Shown here: piece by piece, positions 8,942 through 18,547 of the stretch
How the letters are laid out: each line of letters starts with the position of its first letter
Position numbering within the stretch: position 1 is the stretch's first letter
Origin: Longitalea luteola
Lineage (GTDB): Bacteria > Bacteroidota > Bacteroidia > Chitinophagales > Chitinophagaceae
DNA: 64,000 bases
Assembly (NCBI RefSeq): GCF_017356035.1
Contig: NZ_JAFIQX010000001.1
Coordinates: 124,001-188,000 of the forward strand
Direction: 5' to 3'
Position numbers and translations under genes: made by a program
The notes under the pieces: generated by a model
Database searches by the model: none
Told to the model about the DNA's origin: nothing
The model's input: the letters and a program-made list of their open reading frames with translations, nothing else

Positions 8942-8969
8942 TTTGCTTCCCTCTTTTGTTTTAACTTTG
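8942..8969 (+). promoter_or_regulatory. Promoter of ribBA (TTTG ... TAACTTTG)
   Basis: A -33-like TTTG at 8942-8945 and a -7 box TAACTTTG at 8962-8969 fit the Bacteroidota consensus, with a spacer of 16 nt, slightly short. The predicted transcript starts around 8975, leaving a leader of only about 10 nt before ATG at 8985. Confidence 0.6.
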
Positions 8970-8984
8970 CCGAAATTTCAAAAC

Positions 8985-10187
8985 ATGCTGGATTCTATAG
9001 AAAGTGCCATTGAAGACATAAAAAATGGTAAACTGGTAATTGTAGTGGACGATGAGGATCGTGAGAATGAGGGTGATTTTTTGACCGCAGCACAAAATGT
9101 GACCCCCGAGGTAGTGAATTTTATGAGTAAATACGGGCGTGGGCTCATCTGCGCTCCACTTGAAGAGGACCGTTGCGCTGAACTGAAGCTGGACCTGATG
9201 GTCAATAATAATACCGCCCTGCACGAAACGGCTTTCACCGTGTCGGTAGACCTGCTGGGCCATGGCTGTACCTCCGGTATTTCAGCCCATGACCGGGCAA
9301 AGACCATCCAGGCGCTGATTGATCCCAATACAAAACCCGAAGACCTTGGCCGCCCCGGACATATTTTCCCACTCCGCGCTAAAAGAGGGGGTGTTTTACG
9401 CCGGGCCGGACATACTGAAGCGGGTAATGACCTGGCTCGTTTGGCCGGTTTTGAGCCTGCCAGCGTACTGGTAGAGATCATGAACGACGATGGTTCCATG
9501 GCGCGCTTACCCCAGCTGGAAGAAATTGCCAAAAGATTCGACCTGAAACTGATCTCCATAAAAGACCTCATTGAATACCGCCTGAAAACAGATTCGCTGA
9601 TAGAAGAAGTGGTGCGGGTGGATATGCCTACCAAATGGGGCAATTTTAAACTGATCGCATTTAATGAAAAGGGCACACCCAACGAGCACCTGGCCCTGAT
9701 AAAAGGGGAGTGGCAGAAAGATGAACCAGTGCTGGTTCGGGTGCACTCTTCCTGCTTTACCGGTGATATTCTCGGTTCAATGCGGTGCGACTGTGGCGAA
9801 CAATTGCACGCAGCTATGCAACATGTTGAACAAGAAGGTAAGGGCGTGATCCTGTATATGAACCAGGAAGGCAGAGGCATTGGTTTGGTAAATAAATTAA
9901 AAGCCTACAAACTGCAGGAAAGCGGTTTCGATACAGTAGAAGCCAACCTGCACCTGGGTTTTCCGATGGACAAACGCGATTATGGTATCGGGGCGCAGAT
10001 CCTGCGTTACCTGGGTATAACCAAATTGCGCCTGCTGAGCAACAATCCGAAAAAACGCGCCGGGCTGCTGGGTTATGGGCTTGAAATAGTGGAAGCTGTG
10101 CCTATTGAGGTGGAGCCTAACCCCCACAATGAAAAATACCTGACCACCAAGCGTGATAAATTAGGGCATGAGATATTGAAGAAGTAG
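8985..10187 (+). CDS. ribBA: Bifunctional 3,4-dihydroxy-2-butanone 4-phosphate synthase / GTP cyclohydrolase II
   Basis: The start is ATG at 8985 ([12 protein letters not shown]), placed right after the promoter; the longer frame from 8835 would include the promoter itself. The protein has 400 residues. The N-terminal half is RibB, with [12 protein letters not shown] near residues 21-32, the acidic metal and substrate loop, and [11 protein letters not shown] near 142-152, making dihydroxybutanone phosphate from ribulose 5-phosphate. The C-terminal half is Rib[20 protein letters not shown] holds the three zinc Cys, and NQEGRGIGL the catalytic Arg. It opens the imidazole ring of GTP to begin riboflavin synthesis. 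Both active sites look intact. It is monocistronic, followed by a terminator. Confidence 0.96.
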   Translation: MLDSIESAIEDIKNGKLVIVVDDEDRENEGDFLTAAQNVTPEVVNFMSKYGRGLICAPLEEDRCAELKLDLMVNNNTALHETAFTVSVDLLGHGCTSGISAHDRAKTIQALIDPNTKPEDLGRPGHIFPLRAKRGGVLRRAGHTEAGNDLARLAGFEPASVLVEIMNDDGSMARLPQLEEIAKRFDLKLISIKDLIEYRLKTDSLIEEVVRVDMPTKWGNFKLIAFNEKGTPNEHLALIKGEWQKDEPVLVRVHSSCFTGDILGSMRCDCGEQLHAAMQHVEQEGKGVILYMNQEGRGIGLVNKLKAYKLQESGFDTVEANLHLGFPMDKRDYGIGAQILRYLGITKLRLLSNNPKKRAGLLGYGLEIVEAVPIEVEPNPHNEKYLTTKRDKLGHEILKK

Positions 10188-10268
10188 TCCCTAACGGAAA
10201 GGGTTCCGAAGTTTCCTGAGCCTTGCCAGATTATTCCATTTTAATTTTTATGCGCCAAGTTTTATACG

Positions 10269-10299
10269 TGCCATTCCGGTAATCCGGGATGGCATTTTT
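10269..10299 (+). terminator. Intrinsic terminator of ribBA
   Basis: An 11-bp stem TGCCATTCCGG / CCGGGATGGCA with one wobble pair and a TAAT loop is followed by TTTTTATTTT. It is 80 nt after the ribBA stop. Confidence 0.85.
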
Positions 10300-10395
10300 A
10301 TTTTGTCGAATAGCGATAAGAACGTTGAAGTGTGCGACGCAACTATAGATCAATAGATATTCCGAGGTTGGTCCCCTAATGGATTTCCTTAATGG

Positions 10396-13300
10396 CTAAT
10401 TACTGCCGGTATCATTTCGTGAGGTATCGTTTGCAACAACGGGTGGTTTTAATTTTTTCTTGCGGTCGGCGCGCCACAGATCGCTGAGGCGTTCGAAGTC
10501 GCGGCGGTAGCTGATACTGGCGCCGGAGCGGTTTTGCCGCGCACCGGTACCTGCCAGGTAATTGTATGAATCGCGATAGAAGAAGGTGAGCACGAGTTTA
10601 CCGTCCTGGCGTATTTTCCAGTCGGCAGAAATATCGGGCAGGAATTGCAGGTTCTTGGTGGCCTGCACCTGTTGGGGCGATAACCCGAAGTCAACGGCAC
10701 TACCGAATGTAAACGTGAGCCGTTCGTTCATAAAGCTTTTACCAATATTGAAATTAAGATTGGTGCGGTCGATATTCAGCTTGCTGCGGTCGATATTGTC
10801 AACAAGATTGCTACCATTGTACAGCTGGGCATTGAAGTTGACCTTGATGCTTTTATCGTTGAATAGTTTCTGGAAAATACTGGAGAACTGTTTACTGAGG
10901 GCGCCTGATAATACGCCGGAAATACTGTTCACGACAACACCGCTGAATGCGAGGCTGCCGATGTTGTTCTGGCTCGATGAAGATACCGGGCCGAAGCTGT
11001 TGAACACGATGAGGAAGGCCACCTGTTTATTCAACTCGTTCTGGTCGCGTTGGATCAATTGCAGAATGCGCAACGCATCCGGATCATCTTTCAACGGGCT
11101 GTTGGTGGGCAGCTCTATCTGGAAAGCGATATCCGGCTTCATGAGGCTTTTCGTTAACGAGGCTACCACAATTACTTTACCGCGGTATTTGCGCACGTTG
11201 GAGTTGGCGTTGGTGACCGCTTCGGTTGCCAGATCGCTGAACCGCACATCGTCTGCTTCATACTCGGCATCGATCTTGATGGTGGCGTCATACGGATCGC
11301 CGCGCCATTGAATATAATTACCGGTATTCTCTTTCAGTTTAAACGGCTTGCGCAGCAGCGACTGGAAATTGAAATTGTAATTTCCGCGGTCTATTTCATA
11401 CCGGCCCGTAATGCTGAAGTTGCCATCGGTACCGGTGTACATTTTAAGATTGCCATGGCCGTTAGCCTGTATTACGTCCCCGGTCAATTCATCGAGGATG
11501 ACATACATGTTGGCATAGTTGTTTGCCGTTACGTCGAGCGACACATGCAGGTTGCTGGCATCGGTACTGCGCACCGCTTTCATTTCGCTACCGTATTGTT
11601 TCCATACGACGAAGCTAGCCTGTCCGCTTTCGCGGCCGGTTTGTGAACGGATGTTTAATTTGGAGCTATCAGCAGGTTCGCCGCGCACATCGAGCCGCAT
11701 GTCTTCGAGCGGGCCTTTAAAAGTGGCATTTGCTTTAGCGATGAGTGTACCGAAGAATGGGTCTTTGCTGGAGCTGCCGGTATTCAATACCATCAGCTTA
11801 TTGGTGTTGAAAGCAAAGTCGAAATACAGGTCGTCAAAGCCCCTGTGTTTTAAAATACCCTTGGTAATTTGTCCGCTGTTGCCGCGTTCGTCCCGGAATT
11901 TAAAGGCGCCAAAATCGATCTGATCTTGCTGGAAATCAAAAACAGCCGATGGTATTTTGTACAGTACATTGGTATAAATGACGCGCAGTTCGCCATCGCG
12001 CAGTTGCATCCTGCCCAGGTATTTGAGGTCGTTCGGCGGACCCACAATGCGCAACTGTCCCGTAGCATAACCGCTCAGGTCGGTGAACACGTCATTGAGG
12101 TATTTATCGAGCAGGTTGATCTTTGTATCCCTGAAATTACCGGTTATATCAAGGGGGGCGGTATTGGCGGTATCAGACAGATCATACAAACCGTTCAGGT
12201 CAAATACGTATTTGTCGTTGTCTGAAATGGTTTTAAAATTCACTTTGTTGGTCACCTGGCTGTAATTGGCATTCAGTTGCAGTTTGCCAATGGAATCGTT
12301 ATCGAGCCGGAACATTTCGGCCTCACCGGCCAGGTCAACCTGTAATTTGCCAAAGGGATCGATGATATCCGCAGTAGCCGTAAGCAAACCTTCCAGCCGG
12401 TTGTCGGTAGTTACGTAAGGCGCGAAGTCACCGATATTTACTTTTTTCAGTTCAACTTTTATGTCGTTGGTATTGCCTATGTCGGAAGGATGGGTGGTCA
12501 CCAGGATCTCCTGCTGCCCATTGTAGATCTTTACTCCGTCTGCTGATACCAGTTCTTTACTTAACACGAGCTCACCGTTCTTTTCAATCGTCCAGTTCTT
12601 ACCATTGAGGTCGAATTTCGATTCATTGAAGGTAATGTGCACACCGCCAGGCATTGTTTGCACGCGGGCAAACAGGTCGGCCGAGTTGAGCGTTTGGTTG
12701 GCGGTTGTTTTTAACTGTACCAGCGACATATCTTTCGCTGACCGTACCCGAAGATCCGTACCAGGGAAATGCAGGCTGTCGTTCAGGTACACATCGGCTA
12801 TCGTGCTGGTGAGTGACAGCGAATCGTAATTACCGGCGCCCTTCAGGTTAAGGTTATAAAAGAAGATATTTTTATAGTTGAACTGCGGTACTTCCGCGTT
12901 CAGGTCCAACACGTTCTCCTTGCTGTTGATGCGGCCTGTAATGGTGCTGTAATTAAAGCCGCCCAGGTTCTTATCAATGAAGCTCATGTATTCATCCACT
13001 TTTTTGGTGGTGAACACAAAGCTGAAGTTCTCGTTCTTGAGTTCCCGGCGCGACGGTTTAATATAACTGGGATAATATTTATTCAGGAAGGAGCGAACGG
13101 CATCGGGCAGGTCCCTGATGGAAAACTCGCCGACCAACGCCCCGTCGAATTCATTACTTACCACCGTGATCACCTTGTTGGTGCCCATGGCTTTTGATTC
13201 AATGCTTAGTGAATCGAAGGAAATGGGTTTGCTGTCTTTCAGGATGGAGGCTTCGTAAATGCGGGCGGTACCCAGGAAGTTGTCGATATTGCTGCCCGTA

Positions 13301-15177
13301 AAGTTCATCCTGAACTTTCCTTTTACTTCAATGCTGTCTTTGGTGATTTTGACATTCCGCAGATCGGCTTTGCTCACTTCGGCATCGAAATTAAACGTAG
13401 GCACTTTCTGGCTGAAGTCGATCAACCCGTTCAACCGGGCTGTTAAATTAGGGTCATTGCTGATAACTTCACCATTGAACAGGCGTTTGGCAACGGTACC
13501 CTTTACCACTATGTTCTGATAATTGTAGTTGTTTACGTCGAGCGAGCGGATATTGCCGTCGAGTTTGGCGTTCAGGGTGCTGGCTCTAAGGCCGCGGCCA
13601 TTCACTGAACCCATGAAATTGATCTTGCCTACCTGCGGCGCGCCTACAAATTCACCCAGGGAGAAAGACCTGGTTTCAATGCTACCGGTGTACACGGTAG
13701 GGGCATTGTCGGGAAACTTCATATTCACGTCGCTTACCACTACGCCCAGTTTGGTTTCGATGGTGCCGTAGGTAACAAAGTCTTTTATGAAGCCGGTAAA
13801 GTTACCGCGGAAACGCAGGTATTCGAGCTTATCGAGCCGCGGTTGATGGATGTCTTTCAGGTCGGGAATAATAGTGATAGCATCCCGGTAAGTGGTCCTG
13901 AACTCGTTCGCCTCAAAGTCGATATACGTTTTATCGAGGTTGGTAAGGCTGTTGAGCCGGATGTTTCCGTTGAGATAGGTGTCTTTGCCGGCTTCGATCA
14001 CCAGTTTACGGGCGCTCAGGTTCTCTACAGTACCTCTGACCTTGCCGGTAACACGGATCTCTTTTTTCCATGCCTGCAGTTCCGGGGCAAAAAAAGCAAT
14101 GTCGTCGCTGTTCAGTACGGCGTTCGTAAAATCGCCTTCCATGCGTACTTTATCTTCAAAGTCGCTCATGTCGTCGAAGGTAGCATACCGCATGGCGAAG
14201 AAATTCTGCAGGTGGCTGCGATTGGTTTGAATATCGAGCCGGGCAAATTCCATCGCCTCGGGATGCCAGGTAACCCGGGCGTTTAGTTTTTTAACCACCA
14301 GGCCGCTGCGTTCTTTGGTAGAAAGCAGTAAACCGGCCGTGAGGGTATCCTGTTTAAAGTTTACTTTATTAAAAACGGCATTGATATCGGAGAAAAGGAT
14401 ATGATTGCCATCGAAGTATTTGTAAGGCGGCCTGCCGGTTTGCACATCGTTGCGGAAAATGCCTTTATCGAGGGTGAGGCGATCAACGGCCACATCCCAG
14501 TTGCCGGGATTCCAGCGCAGGTTATTGGGATCGTTGATGATCGCGGCGGTATCGGGCCTGGGCCGTAAAGAGTCGGGCCGGTTGCCGTCGTAGTTGTAAA
14601 TGGAAAATTCCGGTTTATTGATGGTGATGCTGTTGATGTGGGCTGTTCGTTTTTTCAGGTTTATTTCATCGGCATCAACATCCATGGAGCCCAGCAGTAG
14701 GGTCATATCTTCTCCCCGCCATCCATCGGTTTGCACGAGTTTGACATTCCGGAATTCTATTTTTTCGAGGTCGAGGTCGATGTCGTCCTTCTTTTTTACT
14801 TCCTTTTTTTGGGGACTGCTGAAATAGTCTGCCAGGAAGCGGTAGTTCCAGGTGCTGTCGCTGCGTTGCAAATGAATGAGCGCATCTTCGAGGCCGATAT
14901 AGTTGAGCACCACCCGGTCCTTCAGGAAGAACCAGTCGGTGATATTCACTTTTACGGCGCCGGCATAAAGGAGGGTATCCTTGTGCTGGTCGTTTACCAG
15001 GGTGCCTTCGAGCACCATTTTATTGAACAATGCGAAATCGACGTGTTTAATGCGAACGGTAGCATGGAGGTTTTTGGAAAGTTTACCGGTGATCTGTTTT
15101 ACTAACCAGTTTTGGACAAAGGAGGTTTGGATAGCCAGCCAGGCTAAAATGATCAAACCGATCAGCGCCAGCAGCAC
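10396..15177 (-). CDS. TamB-like translocation/assembly protein (DUF490 C-terminal domain)
   Basis: This very large protein (1593 residues from GTG at 15177) has one N-terminal membrane anchor, LLALIGLIILAWLAIQTSF, then more than 1000 residues of repetitive beta-strand sequence, and a C-terminal TamB/DUF490 domain (about 1150-1560; FNFQSLLRKPFKL, YIQWRGDPYDATIKI). TamB and related AsmA-like proteins span the periplasm as hydrophobic grooves that help move phospholipids or outer-membrane proteins. In-frame codons upstream to CTG at 15207 encode LRKFWKISRT, a typical positively charged segment before such an anchor, so the true start may be that non-standard CTG. No BamA/TamA gene is adjacent. 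Confidence 0.88.
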   Translation of the reverse strand: MLLALIGLIILAWLAIQTSFVQNWLVKQITGKLSKNLHATVRIKHVDFALFNKMVLEGTLVNDQHKDTLLYAGAVKVNITDWFFLKDRVVLNYIGLEDALIHLQRSDSTWNYRFLADYFSSPQKKEVKKKDDIDLDLEKIEFRNVKLVQTDGWRGEDMTLLLGSMDVDADEINLKKRTAHINSITINKPEFSIYNYDGNRPDSLRPRPDTAAIINDPNNLRWNPGNWDVAVDRLTLDKGIFRNDVQTGRPPYKYFDGNHILFSDINAVFNKVNFKQDTLTAGLLLSTKERSGLVVKKLNARVTWHPEAMEFARLDIQTNRSHLQNFFAMRYATFDDMSDFEDKVRMEGDFTNAVLNSDDIAFFAPELQAWKKEIRVTGKVRGTVENLSARKLVIEAGKDTYLNGNIRLNSLTNLDKTYIDFEANEFRTTYRDAITIIPDLKDIHQPRLDKLEYLRFRGNFTGFIKDFVTYGTIETKLGVVVSDVNMKFPDNAPTVYTGSIETRSFSLGEFVGAPQVGKINFMGSVNGRGLRASTLNAKLDGNIRSLDVNNYNYQNIVVKGTVAKRLFNGEVISNDPNLTARLNGLIDFSQKVPTFNFDAEVSKADLRNVKITKDSIEVKGKFRMNFTGSNIDNFLGTARIYEASILKDSKPISFDSLSIESKAMGTNKVITVVSNEFDGALVGEFSIRDLPDAVRSFLNKYYPSYIKPSRRELKNENFSFVFTTKKVDEYMSFIDKNLGGFNYSTITGRINSKENVLDLNAEVPQFNYKNIFFYNLNLKGAGNYDSLSLTSTIADVYLNDSLHFPGTDLRVRSAKDMSLVQLKTTANQTLNSADLFARVQTMPGGVHITFNESKFDLNGKNWTIEKNGELVLSKELVSADGVKIYNGQQEILVTTHPSDIGNTNDIKVELKKVNIGDFAPYVTTDNRLEGLLTATADIIDPFGKLQVDLAGEAEMFRLDNDSIGKLQLNANYSQVTNKVNFKTISDNDKYVFDLNGLYDLSDTANTAPLDITGNFRDTKINLLDKYLNDVFTDLSGYATGQLRIVGPPNDLKYLGRMQLRDGELRVIYTNVLYKIPSAVFDFQQDQIDFGAFKFRDERGNSGQITKGILKHRGFDDLYFDFAFNTNKLMVLNTGSSSKDPFFGTLIAKANATFKGPLEDMRLDVRGEPADSSKLNIRSQTGRESGQASFVVWKQYGSEMKAVRSTDASNLHVSLDVTANNYANMYVILDELTGDVIQANGHGNLKMYTGTDGNFSITGRYEIDRGNYNFNFQSLLRKPFKLKENTGNYIQWRGDPYDATIKIDAEYEADDVRFSDLATEAVTNANSNVRKYRGKVIVVASLTKSLMKPDIAFQIELPTNSPLKDDPDALRILQLIQRDQNELNKQVAFLIVFNSFGPVSSSSQNNIGSLAFSGVVVNSISGVLSGALSKQFSSIFQKLFNDKSIKVNFNAQLYNGSNLVDNIDRSKLNIDRTNLNFNIGKSFMNERLTFTFGSAVDFGLSPQQVQATKNLQFLPDISADWKIRQDGKLVLTFFYRDSYNYLAGTGARQNRSGASISYRRDFERLSDLWRADRKKKLKPPVVANDTSRNDTGSN

Positions 15178-15207
15178 GGTCCGGGATATTTTCCAAAACT
15201 TTCTCAG

Positions 15208-15511
15208 GGTTGGAGCGTATTAAATGTAAAAGTAATAAAAGAGTTGTCTATATGGCGCAAAATCAATACCAATGAGTTGTTTTTGAGCAACTTTTCAGTG
15301 CCTTTAACATACCCTGCAGGGTGTACCGCGCCGATAGCTGTATGGAACATACGTAAAATGGATATGAAGGTTGGTTATTTCAATGGTTTTTAACGAACAA
15401 TTTGGGTAAATGGTTCAAAACAGGTAAACGGGGTAAATCGGCACTAGCGGTAATGGTAAGACAGGGGTAAGATAGACAAAAGACCTGGTTAGTCAAAGGG
15501 GGGAGTGAGTA
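15208..15511. other. Intergenic, no gene recognised
   Basis: This is upstream of the TamB gene on its own strand, so it should hold the TamB promoter. An exact TAnnTTTG box was not found; TATTACTTTT near 15225-15235 on the minus strand is the nearest match. No RNA or reading frame was supported. Confidence 0.35.
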
Positions 15512-15806
15512 GATTGTCAATGGACAATAGACAATGTTCAAACCGCCTTTACAGAGCCCGACGTAAAAAGACGGCAAAGGTTAGATGGAATGCGGCATTT
15601 CCGGAAATAACTGATTTAATTGTTATATTAATTCCTCCAGTTGGGGGGATTGATGCGAGGCATCCGGTAGTTTTAAACTACTCGAATTCAATGGATTTAA
15701 GTCTGTTACATACCGGCCTGTTTCAAGAGAAACAAATTCGTGACTTTGGCGGGTTGCGCATTGTGCATAACTTGTATATTGCCTATTGTCAATTGCTTAT
15801 TGATTC
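15512..15806. repeat. Inverted pair of ATTGTCAATTG-type word repeats
   Basis: The left arm at 15512-15539 (GATTGTCAATGGACAATAGAC...) and the right arm at 15778-15806 (ATTGCCTATTGTCAATTGC...) are imperfect reverse complements about 240 nt apart. The right arm overlaps the stop codon of the DUF1572 gene (15797-15799). The interior has no recognised gene. Confidence 0.55.
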
Positions 15807-16348
15807 TTTGCCGGGTCCTTTATGCCCTCGCTTTTATTGTAAAGTTCCGACTTTCCCTTTTCGATCGACAGGCTTTGCCAGCCGGTATTTTTGAGTAGCT
15901 TGCCAATGTACAGGATCTGTCCAACATGATAGGGATAATGCGCCAGTTGCCGGTTGATGGCATCGATGACAGACAGCGGTTCTTCCCGTATATAGATGGT
16001 TTTTAGCAGGTCATCTTCTGTGAGTGCCGTAAGTGCCTGCAGAAAGCAGTTCCAGCCCTTTTCCCACAGATCGAGTAATTGCTGGCGCGAATAATTATGC
16101 ACTTCAAATTCTTCATCCCGCTGCCGCCAGGCCTTTTCCCCATCTTCGGTAAGGAAGTTGGTCCAGCGGCTTAGCATATTCCCGCTCAGGTGTTGAATGA
16201 TCACCGCAATACTGTTAGATGCTTCGTTGGGCGCAAAATGAAAGTCGGCATCTGTTAGCTGGTCGAACGTCTTTTCACCCAGACTTTTATAATAGCGTAA
16301 GCGTTTGATCGCTGTTTGCAGGAATTCTGTGCCTAATGAAATGGACAT
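15797..16348 (-). CDS. DUF1572 / DinB-superfamily protein
   Basis: The protein is 183 residues, normal for DUF1572, a branch of the DinB/YfiT four-helix bundle superfamily. Helix one contains FLQTAIKRLRYYKSL; VIIQHLSGNMLSRWTNF near residues 49-65 carries the first His, and RQLAHYPYHVGQILYIGK near 133-150 the two others. These three His normally bind a divalent metal. Related proteins act as thiol-dependent S-transferases (for example with bacillithiol), but DUF1572 itself is not characterised. It ends inside a word repeat and is followed upstream by the separately transcribed ggt gene on the same strand, 31 bp away, so the two could be cotranscribed. Confidence 0.85.
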   Translation of the reverse strand: MSISLGTEFLQTAIKRLRYYKSLGEKTFDQLTDADFHFAPNEASNSIAVIIQHLSGNMLSRWTNFLTEDGEKAWRQRDEEFEVHNYSRQQLLDLWEKGWNCFLQALTALTEDDLLKTIYIREEPLSVIDAINRQLAHYPYHVGQILYIGKLLKNTGWQSLSIEKGKSELYNKSEGIKDPAKNQ

Positions 16349-16379
16349 AGTATAAAAGTTTTAAGCAAGTTACGAATCG

Positions 16380-18092
16380 TCAATATCCCGCCACCGAGTC
16401 ATCGCCGCGTTTATCTGCGACCGCCTCAAATCTTCCATTGGGTTCAATGCGTATGACCTCAGTTCGGCCAATGGAGCCGCGCTGCGTTACCTTATAGCCC
16501 ATCTGCTGCAACTGCTGCCTGACGGCCTGGGAAAAATCTGCTTCCACAAAAATTTCATCGGGCAACCATTGATGATGGAATTTGGGTTTGTTCACGGCGT
16601 CTTCAGTGCTCATGTCAAATTCAAGGATGTTGATCAAAGTTTGAAACACCGAGGTCGTAATGGTGGTGCCGCCCGGGGTGCCTACCACAATGAAAGGCTT
16701 GTTGTCTTTTAAAACGATAGTGGGGGTCATGGAACTGAGCATACGTTTACCAGGCGCTATGGCATTGGCATCGGCGCCAATGGCTCCATACATATTGGGC
16801 ACACCTGGTTTTATACTGAAATCGTCCATTTCGTTGTTCAACAGGAAACCGGCGCCTCCAACCACTGTTTTACTTCCGTAATGTCCATTCAGGGTAGTGG
16901 TCACTGATACCGCATTGCCGCTTTTGTCGTAAACGCTGAAATGGGTTGTTTCTTCACTTTCCGTTATTACACCGGCCTGAACGGCCTGGCTGCTGCCGGC
17001 AGTTTGTGGATCGTAATCTTTCATTCTTTCTGCCGCGTAGGCCTTGCTCATTAATTTTTCCACCGGCACTTTGTAAAAATCAACGTCCCCCAGGTATTTG
17101 GCGCGGTCGGCATATGCCCGGCGTTCGATCTCTGTCATCAGCTGCACTGCCTGTGCCGACTGAAAACCATATTCTTTCACCGGTTTATCTTCGATCATAT
17201 GCATCATTTGCGGCAGCAGAACGCCACCGCTGCTTGGCAACGGCATGGTGAGTATCTTATAATTTTTGTAATCAAATACAACCGGTTCGCGTTCTTTGGC
17301 AGTATAGTTTTTCAGATCGTCGTAATTGATGATGCCATGGGCCCGTTTCATTTCATCTACGATCAGCCGGGCGGTTTCTCCTTCGTAAAAACCCGGTAAG
17401 CCATTGTCACGAACCCGTTTTAAGGTGTTGGCCAGGTCCTGCTGCACCAGGGTGTCGCCGGTCTTCCAGCCGCCGGGTTTTACAAAAACAGGTGTAACCG
17501 TATTATATTTTATAAAAGCGTCCCGTGCATGATTGAGGCTGCGGGCTTCTGATTCCGTTATTACAAAACCTTTTTCGGCCAGGTCAATAGCGGGTTGAAT
17601 TAATTGTTTAAAGGGCAGGCTGGCGTATTTCATGCACCCGAATAAACCCGCAATGGTGCCGGGAACACCTGCTGCCAGGTGTCCGTTTTGGCTTAATTCC
17701 GTTTGTGCATTGCCCTGTTGATCGAGGTACATATCACGGTGTGCCGTAGCCGGGGCTTTCTCGCGGTAGTCTATAGTAATATTTACACCGTTAGCCAGCC
17801 GGATAACCGTAAAACCACCACCACCGATATTTCCTGCTCCGGGATATACTACTGCCAGTGCCAGCTGGGTAGCAATAGCGGCGTCTATGGCGTTCCCACC
17901 CTGTTTCATAATGGCAATCCCGGTTTCGCTGGCCAGCGGGTGGGCAGAAACGACGGCACCATTTGAACCTGTTACCTTTTTTTGAATGGAATAACTATAT
18001 GGGTTAACCGGTGAGTTCGTTGCATTACGCGGGGCGGAACAGGCTGCAAAAAGCAGTACTAACGGGAACGTATATAAAATAAAGCCTTTCAT
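16380..18092 (-). CDS. ggt: Gamma-glutamyltransferase
   Basis: The 570-residue precursor has a lipoprotein-like signal, with LLFAACSAP placing a lipidated Cys near residue 18. The pattern is that of the Ntn-hydrolase gamma-glutamyltranspeptidases: AAIATQLALAVVYPGAGNIGGGG in the large subunit, then the autoprocessing site in ETTHFSVYDK at 381-390, where Thr382 becomes the catalytic N-terminal nucleophile of the small subunit. MLSSMTPTIV and GTPGGTTI complete the gamma-glutamyl site. It cleaves glutathione or other gamma-glutamyl compounds in the periplasm and transfers or hydrolyses the glutamyl group. Length and motifs are complete, and the function is secure. A -7 box lies about 40 nt upstream. 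Confidence 0.95.
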   Translation of the reverse strand: MKGFILYTFPLVLLFAACSAPRNATNSPVNPYSYSIQKKVTGSNGAVVSAHPLASETGIAIMKQGGNAIDAAIATQLALAVVYPGAGNIGGGGFTVIRLANGVNITIDYREKAPATAHRDMYLDQQGNAQTELSQNGHLAAGVPGTIAGLFGCMKYASLPFKQLIQPAIDLAEKGFVITESEARSLNHARDAFIKYNTVTPVFVKPGGWKTGDTLVQQDLANTLKRVRDNGLPGFYEGETARLIVDEMKRAHGIINYDDLKNYTAKEREPVVFDYKNYKILTMPLPSSGGVLLPQMMHMIEDKPVKEYGFQSAQAVQLMTEIERRAYADRAKYLGDVDFYKVPVEKLMSKAYAAERMKDYDPQTAGSSQAVQAGVITESEETTHFSVYDKSGNAVSVTTTLNGHYGSKTVVGGAGFLLNNEMDDFSIKPGVPNMYGAIGADANAIAPGKRMLSSMTPTIVLKDNKPFIVVGTPGGTTITTSVFQTLINILEFDMSTEDAVNKPKFHHQWLPDEIFVEADFSQAVRQQLQQMGYKVTQRGSIGRTEVIRIEPNGRFEAVADKRGDDSVAGY

Positions 18093-18128
18093 ATTAAAGT
18101 AAACGTTGAGTAGCTAAAATTAACAAAC

Positions 18129-18136
18129 CAAAATTA
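18129..18136 (-). promoter_or_regulatory. Putative -7 box TAATTTTG for ggt
   Basis: The minus strand reads TAATTTTG, an exact TAnnTTTG match, about 37 nt before the ggt start. It sits between palindromic TAGCTAA / TTAGCTA heptamers at 18111 and 18134, which could be an operator. Confidence 0.45.
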
Positions 18137-18225
18137 GCTACTGGTTTTTTTTATAATTACGTTAAATGTTTTAATTTTAGAGCACTAACAAAAACTGTTT
18201 ACGGGGGATCAAACCACATGAGCTT

Positions 18226-18390
18226 ATGAGAAAGAGCCAATGTACACGGCATTTAGCAACCTTCCTTTCATATAAGTCACTGGTTATTTTGCGGGTTTTT
18301 GCTTTCTCCTTATTGTTCATACGGTTTAGATATATTATCTACCCAAATATTAACGCAGGCATTGTCATAAACAGCAGTCAGGTCAAATAG
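18226..18390 (+). CDS. Small membrane-segment reading frame, doubtful
   Basis: A 54-codon frame starts MRKSQCTRHLATFLSYKSL and continues with a hydrophobic stretch (VILRVFAFSLLFIRF), then ends in polar residues. The layout resembles the signal-peptide region of a Bacteroidota TonB receptor or SusC protein whose remainder has been lost. It is followed by an intrinsic terminator at 18472. It could equally be chance coding within the ggt-M14 space. No function is proposed. Confidence 0.3.
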   Translation: MRKSQCTRHLATFLSYKSLVILRVFAFSLLFIRFRYIIYPNINAGIVINSSQVK

Positions 18391-18471
18391 CGGCCGCTGC
18401 TTCGGTTTATATAGATCACTGACGCAAGACATTTGCGTTCTAATAAAAACTTAGTGGTCACATGAGAAAAT

Positions 18472-18503
18472 AAAAAGCATTTCACTTTCGTGAGGTGCTT
18501 TTT
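18472..18503. terminator. Strong hairpin terminator upstream of the M14 peptidase
   Basis: AAAAAGCA-T-TTCAC / GTGAG-G-TGCTTTTT forms a 14-pair stem with a TTTC loop and poly-A/poly-T edges. It precedes the M14 gene by 45 nt, so it must terminate a transcript from the 18.1-18.4 kb space rather than a known gene, or act as an attenuator. Confidence 0.75.
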
Positions 18504-18547
18504 TCATTTTCACCGTTTTAAGTACTTTCACGGTACATTTTTTTATT

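Noticed and set aside
8640-8984. FMN riboswitch ahead of ribBA
   Set aside because: The conserved core blocks were not seen, and the predicted transcription start leaves a leader of only about 10 nt.
15505-15894. A 129-codon plus-strand frame
   Set aside because: It runs through word repeats and antisense to the end of the DUF1572 gene, and has no recognisable domain.
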